Source of the DNA: Paenibacillus etheri
GTDB lineage: Bacteria > Bacillota > Bacilli > Paenibacillales > Paenibacillaceae
Direction of reading: 5' to 3'
NCBI RefSeq assembly: GCF_001012825.1
Contig: NZ_LCZJ02000023.1
Location: 1-64,000 of the forward strand
Length of the DNA stretch: 64,000 nucleotides
The position numbers and the translations under genes were made by a program. The notes beneath the pieces are model-generated. The model was not told the DNA's origin. It did not search any database and was given only the letters and a program-made list of their open reading frames with translations. Within the stretch, counting starts at the first letter, position 1, and each line of letters starts with the position of its first letter. Below are positions 1 through 7,711 of this stretch, piece by piece.

Positions 1-154
1 TCATTTGAGAAAGATAGTGGATTGCCAACGACGATCCCGCGGAAATTCACCGCACGAGCGACGTGAGTTAGCTGTGCGATGTCGATTCCGACGACGAGTG
101 AGGGGTAATTTTTTCAATAAGTTGATTTTGTTTGTCCTGGGCTTTAAACTTCAT
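1..154 (-). pseudogene. IS110-family transposase, 5' part, frameshifted, runs off the window
   Basis: Reading the minus strand from an ATG at 154 gives MKFKAQDKQNQLIEKITPH, then after a one-base slip near position 98 the frame continues as VVGIDIAQLTHVARAVNF and RGIVVGNPLSFSN. This is the RuvC-like N-terminus of IS110 (DEDD) transposases, where the aspartate of VGIDIA is the first catalytic acid. An AGGAGG lies about ten bases before the ATG. The slip (one C missing in a CAC-CTC run) would inactivate the gene unless it is a sequencing error. The catalytic C-terminal half is outside the window, so I cannot tell whether the element is complete. Confidence 0.75.
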
Positions 155-308
155 AGTAGAGCGTCCTCCTGGATGATGGGATTTTAAGGGCTGACCCGTT
201 GCGTACTCCCATCGTACCGAGGCGCTTTTCTTTTTGCAAAGCTCGTAATTAACGCTCTACAGGAATGCTAGCGTGTCCCGTTAGATCAACAACGAAGAAT
301 AAGATGAT
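155..308 (-). other. Non-coding left end of the IS110 element (possible bridge RNA region)
   Basis: This 154-bp stretch between the transposase start and the stop of the HIT gene has no convincing reading frame. In IS110 elements the non-coding end next to the transposase start carries the bridge RNA that pairs with target and donor DNA. The position and length fit part of such a left end. I did not fold the RNA or find the element boundary, so this is inference from family knowledge. Confidence 0.3.
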
Positions 309-638
309 TTAGCGTATTGGTTCACCATAAAACACATGAAAATGAAGATGCTTTGAGTCTTGGTATTTCCCTAAATTAGTCAATACTCTACAAGCTCCAT
401 GCTCAGACTGCACTTTCGATGCTACTTTTTTAACAACGTCCATCAACTCAATTAAGAGGGCATTGTCACTCTCATCTAGTGTTAAAAGAGATGAGATATG
501 CTTCTTTAGAATTGTAATAATGTGAACGGGATAAAAAGGGCGAGTGTGATGGTACGCAAGAACGTTATCAGTTTCAAGTACTTTCTTTACAGAAGTACGA
601 CCACTTAACACCTCATCGCAATAAAAATCCTCAGTCAT
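309..638 (-). CDS. HIT family protein (histidine triad nucleotide-binding)
   Basis: A 109-residue protein with the histidine triad HLHFHVF near its C-terminus (about residues 98-104), the catalytic motif of HIT nucleotide hydrolases and transferases. The length fits a single HIT domain of HINT or Ap4A-hydrolase type acting on a cytoplasmic nucleotide; the substrate cannot be told. The ATG at 638 is preferred over an upstream TTG because a GGAGGAG ribosome site lies six to eight bases before it. The gene ends next to the IS110 left end and its C-terminus looks complete. Confidence 0.85.
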   Translation of the reverse strand: MTEDFYCDEVLSGRTSVKKVLETDNVLAYHHTRPFYPVHIITILKKHISSLLTLDESDNALLIELMDVVKKVASKVQSEHGACRVLTNLGKYQDSKHLHFHVFYGEPIR

Positions 639-932
639 CAAATCTCCTCCTCCTTATTTTTCTCATTATAACATTCGTTATTATTTGTAACTATCCTGCC
701 CGTTTAATAAAAAAGAGCAGGCTACGAAGCACCTACTCATCATTGTGTAAGCACTCATGGGAGATTAATCCTACTCTGGTTTTTGCACCAGCCTAGTCTT
801 TAGTGATTGTAGAACGAAGTTTGTTGTTTTTCTATCTGCCTAACTTTATTTAAGTACACATAAGGCTCAGCCCCTCCTCATTTAACGGAGTATGATCGCT
901 CGCTTACGCATATTCTGGATGCGCTTTGTGCT

Positions 933-1040
933 TGAAGAGAGCGATACATTGAGAATAATTACCCGGATAAAATAGCTGTATTATTGAGCTCAGATGAATT
1001 AGATGATGAGATCAGCCAAAAGTACCCAGTTAGGAACTAG
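933..1040 (+). pseudogene. C-terminal relic of an unrecognised gene
   Basis: Within the 390-bp gap between the HIT and oxidoreductase genes a plus-strand frame reads ERYIENNYPDKIAVLLSS followed by DELDDEISQKYPVRN and a stop at 1038. It looks like protein composition, not random sequence, but has no start codon and is preceded at once by a stop. It overlaps the last codons of the convergent oxidoreductase gene. I do not recognise the family. The rest of the gap (642-930) shows nothing I can support. Confidence 0.25.
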
Positions 1041-1692
1041 CCAATTTAATGATATCCTTGCTCTCCAGAATTGATTTATCATATCCTTTTGTAACAGTAT
1101 GAATCATTGCAATACCAAGCTCCTTTAAAGACACGGTAAAGTTTGGAAATAGTCTTCTTAGAATAGGATATAGCCACATCAATGCATAATAAGATTTATG
1201 CGTATTTTTTAATCCCTTTATTGGATGGATGTAGGCAGGGCGAAACATATACGTTTTTTTGAAAGGCAGCTGCATGAGGTGGTTTTCTGTCTTGCCCTCC
1301 ACTCTTGCCCACATCCTTTTTCCTAGTTCTGTACTATCCGTCCCCATTCCGGAAACATAGCAGAATACCATATCTGGATTCAAGCTTGAAAGTATGCCTG
1401 CCACATGCATTGTAAGATCATACGAGAAGCGCGCAAACTCTGCCTCCTTCAAACCAACAGAGCTTACACCCAAACAAAAGTAGCATGCATTATAGTTACT
1501 TAATTGAGATTTTATTGAAGATAAATCAAAAAAATCTTTGTGGATGATTTCAGTTAATTTGGGATGCGAAACGCCGCATGGTTTGCGGTTAATCACTAAA
1601 ACGTGTTCCACATCAGGATGCTGCAGGCTTTCATGTAATACACCCTCGCCAACCATCCCCGTAACACCTGTAATTATCGCTCTTATTTTCAC
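1030..1692 (-). CDS. NAD(P)-binding Rossmann-fold protein (epimerase-like SDR)
   Basis: A 220-residue protein opening with KIRAIITGVTGMVGEGVL, a TGxTGxxG dinucleotide-binding motif typical of extended or atypical short-chain dehydrogenases (NAD-dependent epimerase/dehydratase group). A later YVSGMGTDSTE stretch occupies the usual active-site region. The start is set at the GTG at 1692 because AAAAAGGAGG lies eight bases upstream; an in-frame ATG 54 bases earlier lacks such a site and would add residues before the glycine motif. The substrate is unknown. It stands alone on the minus strand, preceded by a degenerate gene fragment. Confidence 0.75.
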   Translation of the reverse strand: MKIRAIITGVTGMVGEGVLHESLQHPDVEHVLVINRKPCGVSHPKLTEIIHKDFFDLSSIKSQLSNYNACYFCLGVSSVGLKEAEFARFSYDLTMHVAGILSSLNPDMVFCYVSGMGTDSTELGKRMWARVEGKTENHLMQLPFKKTYMFRPAYIHPIKGLKNTHKSYYALMWLYPILRRLFPNFTVSLKELGIAMIHTVTKGYDKSILESKDIIKLASS

Positions 1693-1726
1693 GATGGAAC
1701 CCTCCTTTTTCTCAATTAAATTGTTA

Positions 1727-1889
1727 TTAACTATTCGTCTGTCCATTGTGAAACTTGGCTCTCGCTGCCATTAGCCTAGACGCGACGAGTATAGCCTGTG
1801 CGTCTATGTCTAGGTTATAGCGATCAATCTGACGCTTGGATTGTACAAGTAAGGGAATAGCCTCAATGTCATTTATTTTTGTTGTCCAT
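1727..1889 (-). pseudogene. N-terminal gene fragment, possibly MarR-like, with a one-base frameshift
   Basis: The minus strand just upstream of the oxidoreductase reads NDIEAIPLLVQSKRQIDRYN then LDIDAQAILVASRLMAARAK before a stop at 1727-1729. An ATG at 1889 would be in frame if one A were removed from the A-rich run after it. The arrangement (helix, IDRY, then ILVASRL) resembles the first helices of MarR regulators, but I am not sure of the family. Nothing after residue 55 survives. Confidence 0.3.
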
Positions 1890-2037
1890 ATATAGTATGG
1901 TCCCTAACTACTTTTGTGTCAACACATTGTTATAACACATCAACACCCCGCCTTTCTTCATATCTGGAATTTTTTATCTAAAACCCTCTAACATGTATGA
2001 TTTTGTATTAAACTATTCTAAATGGAAAAGAGGGGCG

Positions 2038-2550
2038 ATGAGTATTATGAATTCAACTACATTATCTAAAGCAATTATTATGGTTACAGGAATGTCAGGG
2101 ACGGGGAAATCTGCGGTTCTCGCTGAATTGGCTCGTAGAGGGCATCAAACGATAGACACTGATTACGATGGGTGGAGCGAATATCTAGATGATTTCGGTC
2201 AGGTATGGCGTGAGGATCGCATAGATACACTACTTACTGAACATAACCAAGGTGCACTATTCATTTCAGGTACTGTATCAAATCAATGGAAATTTTATTC
2301 ACGATTCAATGCAATCGTGCTGTTAAGCGCTCCGCTGGAAGTAATCCTTGAACGTGTGGCTTCCCGTACGACGAACGATTACGGAAAAACTACTGAACAG
2401 CGTGAAGAGATAATAAATTACATTATGACAGTCGAGCCACTCTTACGTTCCGAGGCAACTTTTGAGATTGACACCCGGAAGCCAATAAATCAAGTCGCAA
2501 GTGAGCTTGAAGTAATCGCTACGCACCAAGGTATAAAGACTATAGTTTAA
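2038..2550 (+). CDS. P-loop NTPase, nucleoside/shikimate kinase-like
   Basis: A 170-residue protein with a Walker A motif GMSGTGKS at about residues 17-24, followed by DTDYDGW and a central hydrophobic strand ending in LLSAPLEVILERV. This layout matches small AAA_18 or adenylate/shikimate-kinase-like phosphotransferases in the cytoplasm. The substrate is not evident. The ATG at 2038 follows an AAGAGGGG site; an earlier in-frame ATG at 1993 lacks one. It is a plus-strand single gene followed by an IS3-type relic. Confidence 0.7.
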   Translation: MSIMNSTTLSKAIIMVTGMSGTGKSAVLAELARRGHQTIDTDYDGWSEYLDDFGQVWREDRIDTLLTEHNQGALFISGTVSNQWKFYSRFNAIVLLSAPLEVILERVASRTTNDYGKTTEQREEIINYIMTVEPLLRSEATFEIDTRKPINQVASELEVIATHQGIKTIV

Positions 2551-2818
2551 ACATTATCCTGAGTCACTAAAGGCGGAGGCCGTTCGGCTTTTTATCGAAT
2601 GGTGCTATCGCAAGATTACAGAACGCTTAGAGATACATGATAAGAATAGGGTTAGAGTCTGGGCGAGGAAGTATCGGGTCAATGGACAAACCGCCTTTGA
2701 GGATAGACGTGGAGATCCTCAAAGGATTGAGACTGCGCAGGAACGAGAACTGCGTCGTTTGCAATTGGAGGTGGATGTCATAAAAAAGTGGTTACAAATC
2801 TTGAATCGGGAGGGTTGA
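2546..2818 (+). pseudogene. IS3-type OrfA (transposase helix-turn-helix) relic
   Basis: In the frame beginning directly after the kinase-like gene the DNA reads HYPESLKAEAVRLFIEW, CYRKITERLEIHDKNRVRVW and ARKYRVNGQTAFEDRRGDP, ending ERELRRLQLEVDVIKKWLQI and a stop at 2816. This is the helix-turn-helix plus leucine-zipper layout of IS3-family OrfA proteins. The frame has no usable start codon, a few residues are missing around EWCYRK, and no OrfB follows. It is a dead insertion-sequence remnant of about 270 bp. Confidence 0.75.
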
Positions 2819-2853
2819 AAGAGAGTCTACTAAATGGGGTCTTGACCAAAAGA

Positions 2854-2875
2854 GGGTGAACCCTTAGGTTCACCC
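2854..2875 (-). terminator. Hairpin terminator after the small helical protein gene
   Basis: A perfect 9-bp stem (GGGTGAACC / GGTTCACCC) with a CTTA loop lies about 35 bp beyond the stop of the minus-strand gene at 2910, followed on that strand by TCTTTTGG. It may act in both directions. Confidence 0.6.
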
Positions 2876-2909
2876 GAAATTATACTTACTTATATATTCT
2901 CTTTACGAA

Positions 2910-3137
2910 TTAACAAGCACAAGTAACGTCTTTTAAATTTCGTATAGCAATAGCATTGAGTCGGAGCGCTTCTACGATTGAATCTCTTACTGCTAACAAT
3001 TCAAATCTTTCACGACTGCCAATAGGCAATCTGCAAAGCAATGCTTCAATTCTTTTAAGACTTTCCTTCAGAACCACTCTTTGCTTACGCAAAGCATTCA
3101 AAGCTCTTTGAATTTTTCTCTTCTCTGCAGCAGTCAT
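2910..3137 (-). CDS. Small helical protein of unknown function
   Basis: A 75-residue basic protein, rich in Arg, Leu and Glu, predicted by eye to form two long amphipathic helices or a coiled coil (KRKIQRALNALRKQRVVLKE and ERFELLAVRDSIVEALRLNA). It ends in a Cys-rich tail, CAC. No family recognised. AAAGAGGTGG lies six bases before the ATG, supporting expression. It sits about 90 bp downstream of the anti-sigma gene on the same strand and could belong to that transcript, but this is only position. Confidence 0.5.
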   Translation of the reverse strand: MTAAEKRKIQRALNALRKQRVVLKESLKRIEALLCRLPIGSRERFELLAVRDSIVEALRLNAIAIRNLKDVTCAC

Positions 3138-3229
3138 AAACTACCACCTCTTTTCGATTGTGATAGTATATGAGATGCTTATTCCTCCTTTTCTGCTTGT
3201 ACAATCCGGAAGCTAAAGGATTGATTTTA

Positions 3230-4852
3230 CTATTTTTTGCTAACCTCCATGATAGGAACGGACCAATCTACATTGGTATACAATCGGTTAACTATCGTGC
3301 GTATTAATTGAAGCTGATCAGGGATCTTGGTAAGGCCAGCAGCACGGAACTCAAAAAAATTCTTTTTGTTATTTGACTGCGATTCAACGATTACGATATA
3401 ACCATCTTTCCATCCGGACCCATCAGTAGAATAAGCTCCTTGTCCTGAGAGAGGATACTCTTTACCCTCAAGATCCTTAAATATCCACTCACTGTTCATA
3501 AATTCATTTCTCAATCTCCCGCTAAAATGTAATGAACCTTCCTTCTCGGAGCTGTTGGTATTTGGTGGTGATTCCACTGTAAAATCATTTAACATCAGCT
3601 CATCCCCATCAAATGCAAAGGGGATTGGATGTTCCTTCAACTTGGATGACTCAAACTGTACCATCGAACCATCCTTTTCTAGAATGAAATACCCATCGAA
3701 TACAAAAGTATATGGCGTATCCTGGGGTAAATATTTAAATGTATAACTCCAATGCATTAATCCAGGTTTATCACCGGGTGTCGAAGATCGTGACATTACA
3801 CTATCCTTACTCGGCAATTTTCTCGCATTAACACTGTGAATCTCTTCTCCCGCGTTATCCTCAAAATGGAACTTCATCCCTTGCTGCTTCCATAGTTCAC
3901 CAGGAGAACGACTCAATGCCTCTTCACTTAACTCCGTATCAAATTCAAAACGGACACCTTGTACCATATGCGTTAATCTTTTCAAGGTCACTGTTAAACC
4001 ATCCGGAGAGGTGTAGCTCCCCATCAGTGGAGTTGAGGTCGTTTGTTTATTTGCTTCAGTCATATCCATCGAAAAATTGAAATTCCAATCTCCTGCAAGT
4101 GTAGGGATATTTTTTCGTTTACTTCCCAATTCTGTAATATGACCTTCGATCGTTATTTGATCGGTTTGCAGTGGTTCCGGGAAATTAACGATCATATAGT
4201 AAAAATCGCTGGTAAACCCCATATCATATAATTCCCCTACGACCTTCCCTTGATCATCCTTAACTTCTATGCGGTTTCCATCAGCAAAAACCAAGCGTTC
4301 TCTGTCATGCTTCCCACCCGGCCCGAACAACTGTAGAGCGACAATCAGACGAGTAGGATCTGCTACGGCTTCATCTATTTTGATCGTATAGCCTTTATCC
4401 TTCACCGTAATATTAGGGTGTTCTACTAACCCAAATTCTTGTGCTCGAAGAAGGCCTATGTCCATATTATTTTTTACGAAAAGAGAACGTAAAGCCTCTG
4501 CTAACGAAGGTACGGAATACAAAATCACGGCACTCAGAACAACAAGTAACAAAGCCGCTCCCATGGCTATTCTTAGTGTCTTAAGTATCTTCGGATTTTT
4601 TCGCTTCCTGTTGGGTACCGTTACTTTCTCAAGTTCTACAGATTCTATTGAATCCATAACTTGAGCAGTAAAAGAATCTGGCAACTTCTCTTCAAACAAC
4701 GCTTGCAACCACTCCTCTTGTTCTTCTAATAGTGTATGATAGATTAAATTGCAATGGGTACAAGCAGCGATATGATCAACTACTTCCAATGGCCGGGAGG
4801 TGGGTGTACTTAGGATATATTGCTCTATCTCAAATGGACTTAAGCACTTCAT
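3230..4852 (-). CDS. Membrane-bound anti-sigma factor, zinc-finger plus DUF4179 type
   Basis: A 540-residue protein. The N-terminal cytoplasmic part has a zinc-binding anti-sigma motif HIAACTHC (about residues 27-34), then a single membrane segment (MGAALLLVVLSAVILYSV, about 97-114). A long extracellular region matches DUF4179-type and trailing domains by its layout. Such proteins hold their ECF sigma factor at the membrane until a signal arrives. The start overlaps the end of the sigma gene by 23 bp, showing translational coupling and marking the partner. The extracellular signal is unknown. Confidence 0.85.
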   Translation of the reverse strand: MKCLSPFEIEQYILSTPTSRPLEVVDHIAACTHCNLIYHTLLEEQEEWLQALFEEKLPDSFTAQVMDSIESVELEKVTVPNRKRKNPKILKTLRIAMGAALLLVVLSAVILYSVPSLAEALRSLFVKNNMDIGLLRAQEFGLVEHPNITVKDKGYTIKIDEAVADPTRLIVALQLFGPGGKHDRERLVFADGNRIEVKDDQGKVVGELYDMGFTSDFYYMIVNFPEPLQTDQITIEGHITELGSKRKNIPTLAGDWNFNFSMDMTEANKQTTSTPLMGSYTSPDGLTVTLKRLTHMVQGVRFEFDTELSEEALSRSPGELWKQQGMKFHFEDNAGEEIHSVNARKLPSKDSVMSRSSTPGDKPGLMHWSYTFKYLPQDTPYTFVFDGYFILEKDGSMVQFESSKLKEHPIPFAFDGDELMLNDFTVESPPNTNSSEKEGSLHFSGRLRNEFMNSEWIFKDLEGKEYPLSGQGAYSTDGSGWKDGYIVIVESQSNNKKNFFEFRAAGLTKIPDQLQLIRTIVNRLYTNVDWSVPIMEVSKK

Positions 4853-5420
4853 CGCTCTTCACCTCCTGGGGTGTCATGATTTGCTTCAATCGCTGCTTTG
4901 CACGATAAAGGTCATTTTGGATCTTGCTTAAAGGGACCTCTAAGAGAGTACACATTTCTTCATAGCTTAAATCATTAGTGTAACGAAGCAACAAAGCCGT
5001 CCGATAATTAGGCGGTAGCTTCTGCATTAGGTGATGCAGCTCTCTGCGATGCTCCGATCGAATGAATTCTTCTTCTGGATTATCTGAAAGAGAAAGTTCA
5101 GTAAGATCGTCCGGTAAGCTCGCTGTAGTACGAGTTTTTTTCCACAGATCCTTCAGTAAATTAGTCGCGATCGTATACAGCCAAGCCGCAAAGTTTTTAT
5201 CTAAATCATGTGAGGCTAGCTTACGATAAGCTTTTATAAAAGTCTCCTGAGTGATGTCTTGCGCGTCTTGGTGATCGGCCCCCATCCCTCTCAAAAGGCC
5301 ATAGATTTTATTCTTATATCGATTGACAAGATACGAATAATCTTCCTTATGCCCTTCCAGAACGTTTAGGATCCATTGCCTCTCATCCTCTTTTTCATCT
5401 TTCGGTACATGTCCCTTCAC
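4830..5420 (-). CDS. ECF-type RNA polymerase sigma factor
   Basis: A 196-residue sigma-70 family protein. Region 2 contains AQDITQETFIKAYRKL (about residues 52-67) and the AAWLYTIATNLLKDLWKK stretch; region 4 contains PPNYRTALLLRYTNDLSYEE and a recognition helix near PLSKIQNDLYRAKQRLK. There is no region 1 or 3, as expected of ECF factors. The GTG at 5420 is chosen because AAGGAGG lies seven bases upstream; the earlier in-frame start would place that site inside the gene. It is cotranscribed with its anti-sigma gene. Confidence 0.92.
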   Translation of the reverse strand: MKGHVPKDEKEDERQWILNVLEGHKEDYSYLVNRYKNKIYGLLRGMGADHQDAQDITQETFIKAYRKLASHDLDKNFAAWLYTIATNLLKDLWKKTRTTASLPDDLTELSLSDNPEEEFIRSEHRRELHHLMQKLPPNYRTALLLRYTNDLSYEEMCTLLEVPLSKIQNDLYRAKQRLKQIMTPQEVKSDEVLKSI

Positions 5421-5452
5421 CCTTAAGCCTCCTTGAAGCACGATACTGTATA

Positions 5453-5478
5453 GACGATCCCTATCAGAAAAACTCTCA
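5453..5478 (-). promoter_or_regulatory. Candidate ECF-type promoter for the sigma/anti-sigma operon
   Basis: The minus strand carries TGAGAG, 16 bases, then CGTC, about 30 bp before the sigma start codon. Bacillus ECF promoters of SigW type have TGAAAC, 16-17 bases, CGTA. The match suggests autoregulation, the usual behaviour of such operons. Confidence 0.45.
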
Positions 5479-5486
5479 CTTTATAC

Positions 5487-5519
5487 AAAAAAAAGTAGAT
5501 CTTCAATTGTATTGAAGAC
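5487..5519 (-). terminator. Terminator between the ABC-F and sigma genes
   Basis: An 8-bp stem (TCTTCAAT / ATTGAAGA) with a three-base loop is followed on the minus strand by CTAC and a run of eight T. It lies ahead of the sigma promoter and insulates that operon from upstream minus-strand transcription. Confidence 0.7.
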
Positions 5520-5532
5520 CCAACACTGTTAT

Positions 5533-5649
5533 CTAACCATTGCGCTTAAGTGCAAAATATACGAATTGATCACGAAGTTCCGTGTCCCTTGCCTCTTCTA
5601 GATTTAAAACTCGAAAATCGGTTCTTTCTGTTTGTGAACCACTTGGACG
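5533..5649 (-). pseudogene. C-terminal relic of an unrecognised gene
   Basis: The minus strand reads RPSGSQTERTDFRVLNLEE, then ARDTELRDQFVYFALKRNG and a stop. It is 38 codons with protein-like composition, no start codon and no RBS. I do not recognise the family. It fills most of the gap between the ABC-F stop and the terminator at 5487. Confidence 0.25.
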
Positions 5650-5722
5650 CTATTAACTAACGGACCAAACAATCGCATATTGAACAAGTGAAGATCCAAA
5701 TAAAGATATGGTTTGCATTAGC

Positions 5723-7276
5723 TTATTTAACTCCCTTATTTCTGGTTTCATCTCCAATGTTAAACACACGATCGACCCATCCCTGGTAAAACTGTTCTTC
5801 ATGAGAAACAAGAATCACAGTTCCGCTAAATTGGATTAAAGCTTTCTGTAAAGCGTCTTTCGTTTCTGCATCTAAGTGATTGGTTGGCTCATCCATGATG
5901 AGGAAGTTGTATTCTGAGAGCAGTAAAAGGCACAACTTAACTTTAGACTGTTCACCGCCGCTGAGTGTACGGACAGACTGTGTTACAAGGGTATCTTTAA
6001 CCACACACTGCGCCAGATGGCGACGTATTTCCTTTACCGTCAGTTTGGGATCATAAGCTGAAATCACCTGAATAGGTGTCATCGTATCATCTTCCCAAGT
6101 CAAATCTTGCTCGAAGTAACCGACTTTGACTTGTTCTGCGAACTGAAACCTACCGGTAATTCCTTGGATCTCTCCAACCAACGTTTTAAGTAATGTTGAT
6201 TTCCCGATTCCATTGAACCCCGTAATCACCAGCTTTTGACCGCCACGGATGGAGAACCTCAATTTAGGCAACAAAGGTTTATCATAACCAACCACTAAGT
6301 GATCCACTTTAAGCGCTACTTGTGACGTGCACGGAAGCTCCTTAAAGCGAATAGACGCTTTGGAGACAAATGTCGGAGCAGCGATTCGTTCCAGCCTATC
6401 CAGCTGTTTCTGGCGACCACGGGCAATTTTGGAATTGACACCTGCACCGTTTTTTCGAATGAATTGCTCAGTAGTTTCGATTTTTTTCTGCTGTGCATGA
6501 TATTGCCGGATATGACTCTCTCGTAAATGTTCCTTCTGCTTCACAAATTCCGAGTATTTCCCATGGTATTTTTTAATCGTTTCCCCTTCAATATCACAAA
6601 TACTAGTGGATATTTTATCGAGAAAGGCATAGTTGTGAGATACGACAATGAACGCTTGATTGAATGCAATCAGATATTCAGCGAGCCAGTTAACATGTTC
6701 CTTATCCAGATAATTGGTTGGTTCGTCGAGCAATAGCACATCAGGTTGTTCAAGTAAAAGCTTGGCCAGTATGACTTTAGTCCGCTGCCCCCCACTTAAC
6801 TGCTCTATGGGGCGGTCGATTCCAATCGCGTTAATCCCTAGACCCGTAACCATTTTACTAATGTTGCTCTCCATCGAATAATAGTCTAGCGCTTCTAATT
6901 GTTCCTGGTAGTCTGCTGCCTTTTGCAATAACTTCTCATTGCCAGTTACAGCGCATTCCTCATAAAGCTCATTCATTTTTCGTTCTAGTTTATATAATTC
7001 TGAGAAAGCCTGTCTTAAATAATTATGAACCGTACGGTTTCCATCCATGGCAGCATATTGATCGAGATGACCGATTGTAATGTTGGGCTGCCACTTTATC
7101 ATTCCATCATCCGGAATCACTTCGCCCGTCAAGATGCTAATTAACGTACTCTTCCCCGTTCCGTTCTGTCCAACCACGCCTACATGCTCACCTTTGTACA
7201 ATTCCATAGAAACATGCTTGTAAAGAACCTTATCTCCAAAGGCATGTGATAAATTTGAAACCTCAAGTAAACTCAT
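5723..7276 (-). CDS. ABC-F protein, probable ribosome-protection ATPase
   Basis: A 517-residue soluble protein with two ABC ATPase domains and no membrane segment. Domain 1 has Walker A GQNGTGKS, signature LSGGQR and Walker B VLLLDEPTNYLD. Domain 2 has GFNGIGKS, LSGGEQ and FLIMDEPTNHLD, so both catalytic glutamates are present. A basic helical linker of about 70-80 residues (residues 235-310) joins them. ABC-F proteins enter the ribosomal E site and either relieve stalling or displace antibiotics. The long attenuator leader argues for the antibiotic-resistance type, but the drug class cannot be read from the sequence. ATG follows AAAGAGGAAT. Confidence 0.9.
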   Translation of the reverse strand: MSLLEVSNLSHAFGDKVLYKHVSMELYKGEHVGVVGQNGTGKSTLISILTGEVIPDDGMIKWQPNITIGHLDQYAAMDGNRTVHNYLRQAFSELYKLERKMNELYEECAVTGNEKLLQKAADYQEQLEALDYYSMESNISKMVTGLGINAIGIDRPIEQLSGGQRTKVILAKLLLEQPDVLLLDEPTNYLDKEHVNWLAEYLIAFNQAFIVVSHNYAFLDKISTSICDIEGETIKKYHGKYSEFVKQKEHLRESHIRQYHAQQKKIETTEQFIRKNGAGVNSKIARGRQKQLDRLERIAAPTFVSKASIRFKELPCTSQVALKVDHLVVGYDKPLLPKLRFSIRGGQKLVITGFNGIGKSTLLKTLVGEIQGITGRFQFAEQVKVGYFEQDLTWEDDTMTPIQVISAYDPKLTVKEIRRHLAQCVVKDTLVTQSVRTLSGGEQSKVKLCLLLLSEYNFLIMDEPTNHLDAETKDALQKALIQFSGTVILVSHEEQFYQGWVDRVFNIGDETRNKGVK

Positions 7277-7310
7277 TTCCTATTCCTCTTTTCTGAAATG
7301 AATGTAACGC

Positions 7311-7355
7311 AAAAAAAGCAGAAGACACTGCACCCTTAGGTGCAAGCCTTCTGCT
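7311..7355 (-). terminator. Attenuator terminator just ahead of the ABC-F gene
   Basis: On the minus strand AGCAGAAG pairs with CTTCTGCT, with an inner TGCACC/GGTGCA stem and CTTA-type loop, followed by seven T. It ends only about 35 bases before the ABC-F start codon, so it must be read through or disrupted for expression. Confidence 0.85.
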
Positions 7356-7662
7356 TGTCAGTACACGAATGAACGGCACAAACAAATAAATGTCAGTGTA
7401 GAAACTGAGCAATATAACACAAAAGGCTGTAGACGAAAATTGTCTACAGCCTCTTAATCATTAACATCGAAAGATAGCATAACCAAATAAGCATGACATT
7501 TCACGCTAAATCGGACCCGCTATCATTCGATGATATAAAAGCAAAACGCTTTTGATTAAGCTCCGGACAACGTTTCATCGTTTGTATCCGTTTGTTCGGA
7601 GCAGCCTCTGGTATATAACTTTACAGTTTCTACATGAATCATGTTAAACCATCCCTTCATTT
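7356..7662 (-). promoter_or_regulatory. Long structured leader with upstream peptide (attenuation region)
   Basis: The transcript leader contains a 28-codon ORF (ATG at 7642, stop at 7556) with an AGGGATGG site six bases before it. Its codons 3-6 contain TGTAGAAACTG, which pairs perfectly with CAGTTTCTACA at 7397-7407 much later in the leader. A near-perfect hairpin (GCTCCG..CGGAGC) lies within the ORF and an 11-bp perfect hairpin (AGGCTGTAGAC) at 7424-7452. Two further short ORFs (7578-7501 and 7499-7461) lack ribosome sites. The design fits ribosome-stalling attenuation: a drug-stalled ribosome would alter pairing and prevent the terminator. Confidence 0.7.
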
Positions 7663-7668
7663 GGTAAC

Positions 7669-7697
7669 AGTTTAAAACGCATACCGTTACTTGTCAA
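7669..7697 (-). promoter_or_regulatory. SigA-type promoter of the ABC-F leader
   Basis: TTGACA (7697-7692), 17 bases, then TAAACT (7674-7669) on the minus strand, immediately after the stop of the MerR gene. It places the transcription start near 7662 and gives a leader of about 385 nt. Confidence 0.7.
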
Positions 7698-7711
7698 CTT
7701 AGAGCGGGAAA

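Noticed and set aside
5-187. 60-codon plus-strand frame at the left end
   Set aside because: It is the opposite strand of the IS110 transposase N-terminus, which has clear family motifs in the minus direction; no RBS on the plus strand.
1894-1922. TTGACA-N17-CATACT promoter for the oxidoreductase at 1030
   Set aside because: It lies at the start of a degenerate gene fragment, so if real it served that lost gene; too far from the GTG at 1692 to assign.
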